From: Chelativorans multitrophicus
Lineage (GTDB): Bacteria > Pseudomonadota > Alphaproteobacteria > Rhizobiales > Rhizobiaceae
Direction of reading: 5' to 3'
DNA length: 64,000 bases
Assembly: GCF_011317445.1 (NCBI RefSeq)
Contig: NZ_JAAAPL010000003.1
Location: 62,001-126,000 of the forward strand
Shown one piece after another: positions 52,477 to 61,631 of this stretch. A program made the position numbers and the translations under genes. The notes beneath the pieces were generated by a model. That model ran no database searches, was not told where the DNA came from, and saw nothing but the letters and a program-made list of their open reading frames with translations. The stretch's first letter is position 1; every line of letters starts with the position of its first letter.

Positions 52477-54801
52477 TTAAAGATCCCCGTCCGGCTGTAC
52501 GATCTCCGGTGGAGTGTGAGCTCGAATCTCGGGCAAAGGCCCCTCAAAACGCTCTATCTGTATGAGGCAAAGCTGGCCGGTCGACCCCTGCGTAAGGGCC
52601 GAAGTTCCAACGTCGCGCGTAACCGTATTCGGATTGCCGTGAACGCAGACGTGTCCAACTCCCTCTATCAACCGTGGATCGAACCAGGCGCCGGTGGCGA
52701 TCTGGGCAACGCCGGTTATCAAATCATTTGAAAGCCGCGCCCCAGCCAGGAATGCACCGCGAGCGTTGCGCACCAGAACAATATCGCCCTCTGCAATGCC
52801 ACGTTCCGCAGCGTCCATGGCGTTCAGCGTGATCGGCTCGCGTCCTTTGATTTTCGAGGCGAGGCTGATCCGGCCGAAATCGAGTTGACTGTGCAAACGG
52901 GTGGCCGGCTGGTTCGCGATCAATTGTATCGGAAACTGCTTCGCAGCCGGGGCACCAAGCCACTCCTCCGGCTCCAGCCATGCAGGATGTCCGGGGCAAT
53001 CCTCTTCTCCAAAACCGGCAATGGTCCGCGAAAAGATCTCGAGGCGTCCCGAAGGCGTGGGCAGCGGAGCAGCCACCGGATCAGCGCGGAAGCGCTCGAG
53101 CGGGCCGGGATCCTGGAGAACGGGCAGTTCTATCTCGCCACGCTCCACGAACTCCGCAAAATCAGGAGCGTCCAACCCCCGCTCAATCAGCGCAGCGCGG
53201 GTTTGATCATAAAGATGCGAAAGCCATTCATCGATGTCGCGGCCCTCGGTGAACTCCAGTTCACGTCCTAGCCGGCGGGCAAGCTCGCTGTAGATTGCGT
53301 ACTCATCGCGCACCGCCACTGGTGGCTCAACCACTCGACGCATAGCGAACATCCGAGGATCATTTGCGGCAGCGCCAATGTCGTCACGCTCTAGCGTGAC
53401 GGAAACGGGCAGCACGATGTCGGCCCGGCGCGCGCTGGCTGTCCAATAAGGCTCGTGGACGATGACAGTATCAGGACGCTCGAAGGCCTTCATAAGACGA
53501 TTGAGGTCCTGATGGTGATGAAACGGATTGCCGCCCGACCAGTAGACGAGGCGAATGTCCGGATAAACGCGAGTTTCCCCACGATAGCGATAGCGCTCAC
53601 CGGGATTGAGCAGCATGTCGGCGATTCGCGCCACGGGGATAAAGCTATCAGACCCGTTGATACCCTGCGGCAGCGTAGGAAGAGGTACAGCAAGCGGCGG
53701 CTTACCGACATTCGCCAGGGAACCAAGGCCGTAGGAGAAGCCACCGCCTGGCAATCCAATCTGGCCGAGCATTGCCGCGAGGGCGAAGGCCGCCCAGACG
53801 GGTTGTTCCCCGTGTTCAGCCCGTTGAAGGGACTGGCTCACCGTGACCAGTGTTCGACCCGCCGCCATTTGGCGCGCGAGATCACGGATCGATGAAGCGG
53901 CGATACCAGTTTTAGATGCTGCCCAATCAGCATCCAGTGCCGGACCGCCGGCAAGCCCGAGCAGGTAGTGCTCGAAGATATCAAATCCCTCGCAGTGAGA
54001 ATCCAAAAAAGTGCGATCGAGAAGATCCTCCTCAACCAGCACATGCGCCAGACCAAGCATCAGCGCCACATCGGAAAGCGGGCGAACCGGGAGCCATTCG
54101 ACGCCGCGATGCGCATCGATGTCGCTCCGCAACGGACTGACCAGCACAATGCGTCCGCCACGCTCCAGCATTCGACGAATGCTGCTGGAAACGGTGTGCT
54201 GCGATACGCCGCCCGAACTCACCGCAGCATTCTTCGATGCCATGCCGCCGAAGCAGACCATCAAGTCACAATCGGCCTCCACCCCTGCCCATATGGCGGA
54301 ACTGCGGTTTGTCCAATCTATGTTGCCGATGATAAAGGGAGCGAGTATCTGCGCGGCACCAGCACTGTAGTTGCCCACCGAGCGCGTGTATCCACCTACA
54401 GCTTTGTTGAGAAATCTATGGAGCTGGCTTTGAGCGTGATGGAAGCGGCCAGCACTCGACCAGCCGTAGGAGCCCCCGTAAATCGCGTCAAGGCCGCAGC
54501 GATCGCGCACCCTGACCAACTCCGCTGCGATGAGATCAAGCGCCTTATCCCAAGATACTGGCACGAAGGGCTCCCGGCCTCTGTTCGCATCAGGACCAGG
54601 CCCCTTCTCTAGCCACCCGCGGCGAACCATCGGTCGGTCGATACGGCAGGCAGGACGGACCGCGTCCGCGACATTCCCGATCAAGATTGAAGGGTCCGGG
54701 TCACCCCGCAGGGGCATGACATCCAATACGCCGCCTTGCAACGTCGCGGTGAATGCTCCCCAATGAGAACTTTGGATCAGGCGCCTGTTGGTGGTCGACA
54801 C
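52477..54801 (-). CDS. Molybdopterin oxidoreductase, BisC/TorZ-like (S- or N-oxide reductase family)
   Basis: This 774-aa DMSO-reductase-family protein has the bis-MGD enzyme landmarks of the BisC/TorA branch: HWGAF near residue 13, the serine Mo ligand Ser111 in YGGSYGWSSAGRFHHAQ, GGYTRSVGNYSAGAAQ, QSLQRAEHGEQPVW and HSQLDFGR. There is no N-terminal Fe-S cysteine motif and no Tat leader, so it should be cytoplasmic like BisC. It would reduce S-oxides or N-oxides. GTG 54801, with GGGAGCGCAGG upstream, was preferred to TTG 54855. First gene of the importer operon. Confidence 0.9.
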   Translation of the reverse strand: MSTTNRRLIQSSHWGAFTATLQGGVLDVMPLRGDPDPSILIGNVADAVRPACRIDRPMVRRGWLEKGPGPDANRGREPFVPVSWDKALDLIAAELVRVRDRCGLDAIYGGSYGWSSAGRFHHAQSQLHRFLNKAVGGYTRSVGNYSAGAAQILAPFIIGNIDWTNRSSAIWAGVEADCDLMVCFGGMASKNAAVSSGGVSQHTVSSSIRRMLERGGRIVLVSPLRSDIDAHRGVEWLPVRPLSDVALMLGLAHVLVEEDLLDRTFLDSHCEGFDIFEHYLLGLAGGPALDADWAASKTGIAASSIRDLARQMAAGRTLVTVSQSLQRAEHGEQPVWAAFALAAMLGQIGLPGGGFSYGLGSLANVGKPPLAVPLPTLPQGINGSDSFIPVARIADMLLNPGERYRYRGETRVYPDIRLVYWSGGNPFHHHQDLNRLMKAFERPDTVIVHEPYWTASARRADIVLPVSVTLERDDIGAAANDPRMFAMRRVVEPPVAVRDEYAIYSELARRLGRELEFTEGRDIDEWLSHLYDQTRAALIERGLDAPDFAEFVERGEIELPVLQDPGPLERFRADPVAAPLPTPSGRLEIFSRTIAGFGEEDCPGHPAWLEPEEWLGAPAAKQFPIQLIANQPATRLHSQLDFGRISLASKIKGREPITLNAMDAAERGIAEGDIVLVRNARGAFLAGARLSNDLITGVAQIATGAWFDPRLIEGVGHVCVHGNPNTVTRDVGTSALTQGSTGQLCLIQIERFEGPLPEIRAHTPPEIVQPDGDL

Positions 54802-54907
54802 CCCTGCGCTCCCTTGCCTCGACCCTTTAGCATGAGAGTAACAGTTGCGGACCAACGGCGTCTTTTTACATTTCGGAAAGGTGCCCTTGCATCAATCACA
54901 AGACCGG

Positions 54908-55846
54908 TCAGGCGGCGTACACATTCAACGGACCGCCCGCGGATTGAGAAAAACAGGATTTCAGATGGTCGATAAATAGCCGTGTCTTAAGCGCTTGATG
55001 CCGATCGCGCTGCCAGACGCAGTAAACGCCGTTATCAAAATCATAGCCGATGTGGCTGACCCTATGGTCAGCGAAGAGCCGCACCAGCCGCCCGGCTGCC
55101 ACGTCCTCGAATACCGACCATTCGGGCAGAAGAGCCAGCCCGAATCCGGCAACCGCTAGAGTTTTCAAGGAAGGGCCATAGTCGGTGGTATAGCGCCCGC
55201 TCACGCGGACATCGGACCGCAGCCCATCCTTGTTGATGAAGGACCAAACGGAACTGCCGATGTGCTTGGTATAGACGAGGCAGCTATGCTGGGAAAGATC
55301 GGCTGGGGAGGTAATAGTGGGCGCTGCATCCAGGTATTTTGGCGAGGCAACAACGCAACGTTCCGTTTCAGCCAGTTTTGAGACAATGAGGTCCGAGTCG
55401 TTGAGCTTACCGAGCCTTATATCGAGATCGACATTGGATTCCGCGAGATTGATTTCCTCATTCGAAAGCATCAGAACGAGATTTATGTCGGGGTACCGCT
55501 TTAGGAATTGCGGTACGTAGGGCACGATAAACTGGCTTCCGACGAAGATGCGGCTGTGCACGCGCAAGGTGCCACTGGGCGTCTTGCCCAGTTCGGCAAC
55601 CCTTGTTTCCGCCGCTGCCAACTGCTCGATAACGCTCGCGGCAGTGGCAAGATATGCTTCACCCGCCTCGGTCAGGGTCAACGACCGGCTTGTGCGATTT
55701 AGAAGCCGCGTGCCAAGCCGGTCCTCCAGTGCATTCACGTAACGTGAAACCGATGCGGGAGCCATTCCGAAGTGCCTCCCGGCCGCAGATAGGCTGCCCC
55801 TCTGAACTGCTAAGACGAAAAGCTCCATTGATTTGAGGCTGTCCAT
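54908..55846 (-). CDS. LysR-family transcriptional regulator
   Basis: This 312-aa regulator has an N-terminal winged helix (MELFVLAVQRGSLSAAGRHF, GMAPASVSRYVNALEDRLG, TRLLNRTSRSLTLTEAGE) and a C-terminal ligand domain. ATG 55846 was chosen over frames starting up to 56002. It is divergent from the dipeptide-type importer operon and probably controls it. A 17-bp palindrome lies 44-60 bases upstream of its start. Confidence 0.88.
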   Translation of the reverse strand: MDSLKSMELFVLAVQRGSLSAAGRHFGMAPASVSRYVNALEDRLGTRLLNRTSRSLTLTEAGEAYLATAASVIEQLAAAETRVAELGKTPSGTLRVHSRIFVGSQFIVPYVPQFLKRYPDINLVLMLSNEEINLAESNVDLDIRLGKLNDSDLIVSKLAETERCVVASPKYLDAAPTITSPADLSQHSCLVYTKHIGSSVWSFINKDGLRSDVRVSGRYTTDYGPSLKTLAVAGFGLALLPEWSVFEDVAAGRLVRLFADHRVSHIGYDFDNGVYCVWQRDRHQALKTRLFIDHLKSCFSQSAGGPLNVYAA

Positions 55847-55889
55847 GGCACGCTCAACTTTGCAGATTCCGAAAACAACATGATCGCAT

Positions 55890-55906
55890 TTGCGTGTGAT
55901 ACGCAA
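55890..55906. promoter_or_regulatory. Palindrome in the LysR/dpp-type divergent promoter
   Basis: TTGCGT-GTGAT-ACGCAA is a perfect 6-bp inverted repeat with a 5-base centre, a length suited to a LysR-type recognition site, near the LysR start in the 288-base divergent region (55847-56134). Confidence 0.45.
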
Positions 55907-56134
55907 GATAGAAATTTGGTACCTTCTCGGACATGCTGAGTTTTCGAACACATCGATGCGGTGATCCAGACGGAGAACATCCGGCAGGCCAAGCGTTGTC
56001 ACTTGGCTTCCTGCCGCATGCCGATCGTGGCGCTACGCTGCCCGAAAGGCTTGCAAAAAATTGAGGAAACGAGCTCCATGCGCACTACTGGCCAACCACT
56101 GATCCTGGTCGTCTCGCGTCGGGAATAATCATAG

Positions 56135-57103
56135 ATGAGCACCTCTGCCCCCTCCCGCAAACTCCGCTATCGGCCCCCGGTGACACTCCCTTACCTGCTC
56201 AGCCGATCGGCAGGAGCTGTCTTTGCGATCTGGGGTGCCCTGACAATCGTGTTCCTCGCCCTTAATTTGGGCGGAGACCCGGCTTCCTCCCTGGTATCGC
56301 CGTCTGCAAGCGTCGAGGATATCGAGCGTGTGCGCCGCCTCTACGGATACGACCAGCCGCTCCTCGTGCAGTACCTGATCTTCTTCAAGAATGTGGCAAC
56401 CGGCGATTTTCCAAACTCGCTGCGATACGCCACCTCGCCAATGGCATTGGTGTTCGAACGGTTTCCCAACACGCTGATCCTCGCGCTCTGCGGGATGTCT
56501 CTAGGAACCGTCCTGGGCCTTGCAATAGGCTATGCCTCGGCCTTCGCGAAACATTGGATGTTGCGTGAAATTCCGATGGCCGTCGTGATGGCGCTGCAGG
56601 CGTTCCCGCCGATTCTCCTAGGCGTGCTGCTGGTCCTGGCTTTCTCGATCAAGCTGCGCTGGCTGCCGAGCGCGGGCGGGGGCAGTCCGCTGCATCTGGT
56701 CCTGCCATCTCTGACGCTAGGCATTTATGTAGCACCGGCAATCGCTCGCGTGTTCCGCACTTCTATTCTGGATGTCCAGAATGCCGATCATGTCCGCACG
56801 GCACTTGCCAAAGGAGTGTCGCCGCGAATGGTCCGGTTGCGCCACGTCGCCGCTAACGCGCTTATTCCCGTTCTCAATCAGATTGGGCTGCAGCTTGGTG
56901 CCATGCTTGGTGGAGCAGTCGTTGTAGAGACGATCTTCAGCTGGCCGGGCATCGGGCAGCTCGCCGTAGGCGCGCTTAACAATCAGGACTTCCCGGTTGT
57001 CCTGGCAAGCGTGAGCTTCGTCGCGATCGTTTTCGTCCTGGTCAATCTGCTCGTCGACATCCTGAGCGCGATACTCGATCCGCGCCAAAGGAGCGTTCAG
57101 TGA
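56135..57103 (+). CDS. Dipeptide/oligopeptide-type ABC permease (DppB class)
   Basis: This 322-aa permease has six membrane segments, an N-terminal LLSRSAGAVFAIWGALTIVF helix, and the coupling loop near VRTALAKGVSPRMVRLRHVA. It contains VVVETIFSWPGIGQLAVGAL, diagnostic of the DppB family. First gene of the operon. Confidence 0.92.
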   Translation: MSTSAPSRKLRYRPPVTLPYLLSRSAGAVFAIWGALTIVFLALNLGGDPASSLVSPSASVEDIERVRRLYGYDQPLLVQYLIFFKNVATGDFPNSLRYATSPMALVFERFPNTLILALCGMSLGTVLGLAIGYASAFAKHWMLREIPMAVVMALQAFPPILLGVLLVLAFSIKLRWLPSAGGGSPLHLVLPSLTLGIYVAPAIARVFRTSILDVQNADHVRTALAKGVSPRMVRLRHVAANALIPVLNQIGLQLGAMLGGAVVVETIFSWPGIGQLAVGALNNQDFPVVLASVSFVAIVFVLVNLLVDILSAILDPRQRSVQ

Positions 57104-57978
57104 TAGCCGCTACTCAACCGCAGCGCGGTCGCATTCGAATCGGCATGACAGTGCCCGGCGCCATCGGCATTTCGCTTGTCGTGCTTATTGTCGGCCTGAC
57201 AATCCTGGCGCCCTCGATCTCTCCTTTCTCGCCCTCTGATCAGGACCTCTACAACCTTTACGCTGCGCCAAACCTGAACTCGGCGCATATCCTCGGAACC
57301 GATGCGATCGGGCAGGATTTGCTGTCGCGCATTTTATACGGCGGGCGAATGCCGCTTTTAATCGCCGGCAGCGCCTGCCTGCTTTCCGCAATCGTCGGCG
57401 TGGGGCTGGGAGTTCTCGCCGGAGCGCGCGGAGGCTGGATCGACCAGTTTTTGGGCCGGCTCGCCGATATTCAGCTCGCCATGCCATCGATCATTTTGGC
57501 GCTCGTCCTCCTCGCCTTCGCAGGAGTAAACCTCATCAATCTGGTTATCGTCATCACATTAGCGACCTGGCCATCGCAGTTCCGGCTGACGCGCGCCCAT
57601 GCGATGAGCTTGCGCCGGCAGAATTTTATCGAAGCCGCGGAAATGGGGGGCGGATCAACCGGGCAGATCATCCTGCGCCATTACCTGCCGAACGTAATGC
57701 CGCTTGCTATCGTCACGACCACTCTGAACCTGTCCACAAGCCTGCTTTTGGAAGCGTCGCTCAGTTATCTTGGTCTAGGCGTCCAGCCGCCAACGCCCGA
57801 CTGGGGCCAGATGGTCGCCGCGGGTCAATCGCAGCTTGGCGCCGCATGGTGGCTGTCGGTCGCTCCTGGTGTCATGCTGATGCTCCTCATCCTAGGCATT
57901 CAGCTCTCCGGGGACTGGCTTGCCGGCCGCCTCTCCGTCCGCGGGATGATCCGTTTTCAGGGCTGGAAAAAGTCATGA
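57100..57978 (+). CDS. Dipeptide/oligopeptide-type ABC permease (DppC class)
   Basis: This 292-aa permease starts with GTG 57100, overlapping the dppB-type stop by 4 bases. It has ILGTDAIGQDLLSRILYGGR and the loop FIEAAEMGGGSTGQIILRHY. Partner of the DppB-type permease. Confidence 0.92.
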   Translation: MIAATQPQRGRIRIGMTVPGAIGISLVVLIVGLTILAPSISPFSPSDQDLYNLYAAPNLNSAHILGTDAIGQDLLSRILYGGRMPLLIAGSACLLSAIVGVGLGVLAGARGGWIDQFLGRLADIQLAMPSIILALVLLAFAGVNLINLVIVITLATWPSQFRLTRAHAMSLRRQNFIEAAEMGGGSTGQIILRHYLPNVMPLAIVTTTLNLSTSLLLEASLSYLGLGVQPPTPDWGQMVAAGQSQLGAAWWLSVAPGVMLMLLILGIQLSGDWLAGRLSVRGMIRFQGWKKS

Positions 57979-60017
57979 GCGGACCCGTTCTGGATGTGCA
58001 GGGGCTCGTGACCCGACTTGATGGCTCGGCCGGACCGATCATCGCGGTCAACGGCATCTCCTTCTCTATTGGGCCAGGAGAGTGCCTCGGGATCGTGGGT
58101 GAATCCGGTTGCGGGAAAACCATGTCGGCGATGTCGATCGCGGGGCTTCTCCCGGAAGGCGGATTTATTGCCGAAGGGCGGATCGCACTTGACGGTGTCG
58201 ATTTGGCGAGTCTGTCGCCGGATGCCCGCCGCAAATTCCGCGCCGAGCATATTGGCGTCGTATTCCAGAACCCCGCCACCGCGCTAAATCCGCGAATGAA
58301 CATTGGCGCGCAGCTGCGAGAGGCGTTGCCCCTGAGAGGTGATGCCGCCAACCGGCGCGCAGCCGAGCTTCTGGACATGGTGGGGGTGCCACGTGCCTGG
58401 GACCGCCTGGTCGATTTCCCGCATGAACTTTCGGGCGGACTCGCGCAGAGAGTGGTGATCGCCCTCGCGCTGGCTCGTAGCCCAAAGCTGCTGATTGCTG
58501 ACGAACCGACGACGGCGCTTGACGTATCGATCCAGACGCAAATTCTGGATCTGATTGATGCGTTCCGCCGCGACCTTCAACTGGCCGTGTTGCTCGTCAC
58601 GCATGACATCGACGTGGTCGCGGACCGCGCCCAACGGGTCGCCGTTATGTATGCCGGCAACATCATCGAGGAGGGTCCTACCAAAGCCCTGCTCAATGAC
58701 CCAATCCACCCCTATACGGCTGGGCTGCTCGCCTCGACCCCGAACAAGGTGTCCCCCGGAACGGTGCTCAATCCCGTCGAAGGAGCGCCGCCGAGTCTGG
58801 CAAACCCGCCTTCCGGCTGCCGCTTCGCGCCGCGCTGCGCCCTGGCCACGGCCCAATGCGAACTAACGCTTCCTGCGGCGAGCATTGCCGCCGACGGCCG
58901 TATGTTTCGCTGTATCCAACCGCTGAGCAAGACCAATCGTCTTCCCGACCCGCCAATCGACGTCGTTGCGCGGTTGCCGGCCGCCAGTCGAGTGCCGCTG
59001 GTCAAGAGCGAAGCGGTCAGTCGCTCTTTCATATTGTCGCGCCACCTCGTTACGCGGGCACCGCTCAAGCAGCGGCAGGCAGTAGCTGGAGTGACGCTCG
59101 AGATTTTCGAAGGCGAGTCGCTTGGCGTCGTCGGCGAATCCGGCTGCGGGAAATCCACGCTGGCGCGCCTTATCGCAGGTATCGACCATCCAACCCAAGG
59201 CCGGATTATCTATCGCGGCCAGCCGCTAAGCGATCTGGGTTCTGGTCGCCGGCAATGGCGGCGCGATGTTCAGATGATCTTTCAGGACCCGTATTCCTCG
59301 CTCGATCCGCGCATGACCATAGGAGAGATCATTGCCGAGCCGTTGAGCTATAACGGACTGGCAAAAGCCGAGCGCCGCAAACGTGCTGCGGCACTGATGG
59401 ATGAGGTCGGCCTTTCGCAGGAATTGATCGATCAGCGCCCAGCGCAAATATCTGGGGGCCAACGCCAGCGGGTGGGCATCGCGCGGGCGCTGTCGCAAGA
59501 CCCCAAACTAATCATCGCGGATGAAAGCGTCTCAGCGCTCGACGTTTCAGTTCAGGCGACGATCCTTAACCTCTTCCGAAGACTCCAGCGGGAGCGCGGA
59601 CTGACATATTTGTTCATATCGCACGACCTGAACGTGGTGCGCTACATGTGCGATCGCGTTGCGGTGATGTATCTTGGAAAGCTGGTGGAGTTGGCGCCAA
59701 CCGATGCGCTTTTCAGGAACCCTGCCCATCCTTACACACGAGCGCTTCTTGCCTCCATACCGGGCGCCAAGATGATGGGCGAAAGGCTGCGGGGCGACTT
59801 GCCATCGCCGGACCAGCCCCCCGCCGGCTGCAGGTTTCATACCAGGTGCCCGCAACGCCAGGTCATCTGCGAAAGCATCGAGCCGAGCTTGGAGCATCTA
59901 GGCGGGGGAATTTCGGTCGCGTGCCATTACCCCGTCAGTCGCTCCCAAACGCACAAAAAGAAGCTGGAGAATCAACAAACCAGCTCGCCGTATAAAGAGG
60001 AAAGGAACATGAAATGA
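57975..60017 (+). CDS. Fused DppD-DppF ABC ATPase
   Basis: This 680-aa protein joins two ATPase domains. The first (1-330) has GESGCGKTMSAM, LSGGLAQRVVIALAL and LLIADEPTTALD; the second (about 340-680) has [31 protein letters not shown] and LIIADESVSALD. In most systems these are separate proteins. Each half ends in the oligopeptide/dipeptide C-terminal region with clustered cysteines (GCRFAPRCALA; GCRFHTRCPQ). ATG 57975 overlaps the upstream stop by 4 bases; its own stop overlaps the next gene by 4 bases. Confidence 0.92.
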   Translation: MSGPVLDVQGLVTRLDGSAGPIIAVNGISFSIGPGECLGIVGESGCGKTMSAMSIAGLLPEGGFIAEGRIALDGVDLASLSPDARRKFRAEHIGVVFQNPATALNPRMNIGAQLREALPLRGDAANRRAAELLDMVGVPRAWDRLVDFPHELSGGLAQRVVIALALARSPKLLIADEPTTALDVSIQTQILDLIDAFRRDLQLAVLLVTHDIDVVADRAQRVAVMYAGNIIEEGPTKALLNDPIHPYTAGLLASTPNKVSPGTVLNPVEGAPPSLANPPSGCRFAPRCALATAQCELTLPAASIAADGRMFRCIQPLSKTNRLPDPPIDVVARLPAASRVPLVKSEAVSRSFILSRHLVTRAPLKQRQAVAGVTLEIFEGESLGVVGESGCGKSTLARLIAGIDHPTQGRIIYRGQPLSDLGSGRRQWRRDVQMIFQDPYSSLDPRMTIGEIIAEPLSYNGLAKAERRKRAAALMDEVGLSQELIDQRPAQISGGQRQRVGIARALSQDPKLIIADESVSALDVSVQATILNLFRRLQRERGLTYLFISHDLNVVRYMCDRVAVMYLGKLVELAPTDALFRNPAHPYTRALLASIPGAKMMGERLRGDLPSPDQPPAGCRFHTRCPQRQVICESIEPSLEHLGGGISVACHYPVSRSQTHKKKLENQQTSSPYKEERNMK

Positions 60018-61567
60018 GCTTCTCACGCTGCGACTTTGGCCGGCGAGCATTGCTCCGCCTCGGCCTTGCCTTCTCGATCGCACTGTCGATGCAGTTCGGG
60101 TCACTACAATATGTGGGATCGGCTGCAGCGCAGGACAGCAGCACCGTCAGAATCGCCATCCCGCTTGGGTTTCGTGGTCTCGATCCCCATGAGGGCGTCA
60201 ATCCTCGGGCCGAAGTCACACTTCAAAGCAACATCTATTCCAGCCTGACCCGGATTACGCCGGAGTTGGAGGTCGTCGGCGACCTCGCGACGCAATGGGA
60301 GCAGCCAGAGCCTTTGATATGGGAGTTCGAGCTGAATCTGGCGGCCCGGTTCGAGAACGGAACGCCGCTGGACGCCGACGAGATCGTGGCGAACTTTTCC
60401 CGCATGTTCGACGCCGAACTGGGCTTTACGTTCGCAGCCGATCTGAAGCCGGTCATCAAGAGCGTCGAAGCGGTGACGCCGACCCGCGTGCGCTTTACGC
60501 TTTCAAGCCCGTATCCGGACTTCCTGCGCCGGATGTCCTATATCTACTTCCTCGATACGGAATGGGCGAATAGCCACAACCCCAAGCTGGAGGCGAATGC
60601 CTCCGGTCCTTACAGGCTGGTCAGTTTTGATCCGGAAGCGGGGGCGGTCCTCGAAGCCAACCCCGACTACTACGGAGAACAACCCGCTTTCAGCAACGCC
60701 GAGATGAAGGTGCTGCGCTCGCCGGCGCAGCGGCTGACCGGGCTTCTGGCCGGCGAGGTCGACGTCGCCACCATCCTTGATCCACAGGATCTGAAGCAGA
60801 TCGAGGCAACTGGCGAGTTCAATGTAGGCGCCATCGACAGTTCGCGCAGCGTCTATCTCTGGTACAACACCACTAAAGAACCGTTCGATAATAAGCTGGT
60901 TCGTCAGGCACTCAACTACGCAGTCAACGTTCCGCAGATCACGGAAACGCTGTTGAGCGGCTATGGCAAGGCGCTTGAAGGTCAAGTGTTTAGCCCGATC
61001 TATACGGGCTACAATCCCGATCTCAAAGCCTATCCCTATGATCCGGAGAAGGCAAAGGCTCTCCTGGCCGAGGCTGGATACCCTAACGGGTTCACGACGA
61101 CGATGAGCGTGCCGACCGGCGCCTATGTGGCGGGCGATCAGATCGCCCAGGTTGTCGCCGCGCAGCTCGCCCAGATCGGAGTGAAGGTCAATATCGAGCA
61201 GATGCCGATGCAGACCATGACGCAGCAGGGAAACAACCCGGAAACCGCAGCGCCGATGCGTTTTGTAGGCTATGCGGCCTACGACATGTCGGCTCGAGGC
61301 TTTCTGATCTATTTCCGCTCGGCGGGAGCGTCGAACCAAGCGAAGGATCCAGGCTACGACAAGCTCTATGAAGCCTATCTGAACGCTGAGACAGACGAGG
61401 AAAAGGCCAAACTGGTGGCCGAGATCACCGAATATATGCGTGATTTTGCGCCGATGCTGTTTCTCTATTCACAACCGACGACCTATGCCGTGCGCAACAG
61501 CGTCGAATGGACCCCGCGTCCAGACGACTGGCTGCGCGCCTTCGACATGACTCCGGTCGCGAATTGA
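60014..61567 (+). CDS. Dipeptide-type substrate-binding protein (family 5)
   Basis: This 517-aa extracellular family-5 protein has an N-terminal signal with an RR pair (FGRRALLRLGLAFSIALSMQ), probably Sec or Tat, and cleavage near AAAQ. The core has VRIAIPLGFRGLDPHEGVNP and VRQALNYAVNVPQITETLL. It gives the importer its specificity: peptides, nickel, glutathione-like or opine-like compounds are all possible. With a C-S lyase encoded next, cysteine conjugates are a reasonable guess. A 10-bp hairpin follows its stop. Confidence 0.9.
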   Translation: MSFSRCDFGRRALLRLGLAFSIALSMQFGSLQYVGSAAAQDSSTVRIAIPLGFRGLDPHEGVNPRAEVTLQSNIYSSLTRITPELEVVGDLATQWEQPEPLIWEFELNLAARFENGTPLDADEIVANFSRMFDAELGFTFAADLKPVIKSVEAVTPTRVRFTLSSPYPDFLRRMSYIYFLDTEWANSHNPKLEANASGPYRLVSFDPEAGAVLEANPDYYGEQPAFSNAEMKVLRSPAQRLTGLLAGEVDVATILDPQDLKQIEATGEFNVGAIDSSRSVYLWYNTTKEPFDNKLVRQALNYAVNVPQITETLLSGYGKALEGQVFSPIYTGYNPDLKAYPYDPEKAKALLAEAGYPNGFTTTMSVPTGAYVAGDQIAQVVAAQLAQIGVKVNIEQMPMQTMTQQGNNPETAAPMRFVGYAAYDMSARGFLIYFRSAGASNQAKDPGYDKLYEAYLNAETDEEKAKLVAEITEYMRDFAPMLFLYSQPTTYAVRNSVEWTPRPDDWLRAFDMTPVAN

Positions 61568-61579
61568 AAGCCCTGGACG

Positions 61580-61603
61580 AGGCCAAGCCGCTTGGCTTGG
61601 CCT
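61580..61603 (+). other. Stem-loop after the family-5 binding-protein gene
   Basis: AGGCCAAGCC (61580-61589) pairs with GGCTTGGCCT (61594-61603) around GCTT, 13 bases past the stop codon. No T-run follows, so mRNA stabilisation or partial termination ahead of the lyase gene is likely. Confidence 0.6.
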
Positions 61604-61631
61604 TCGTTGACCATCCCCTTTGAAGGACGCC

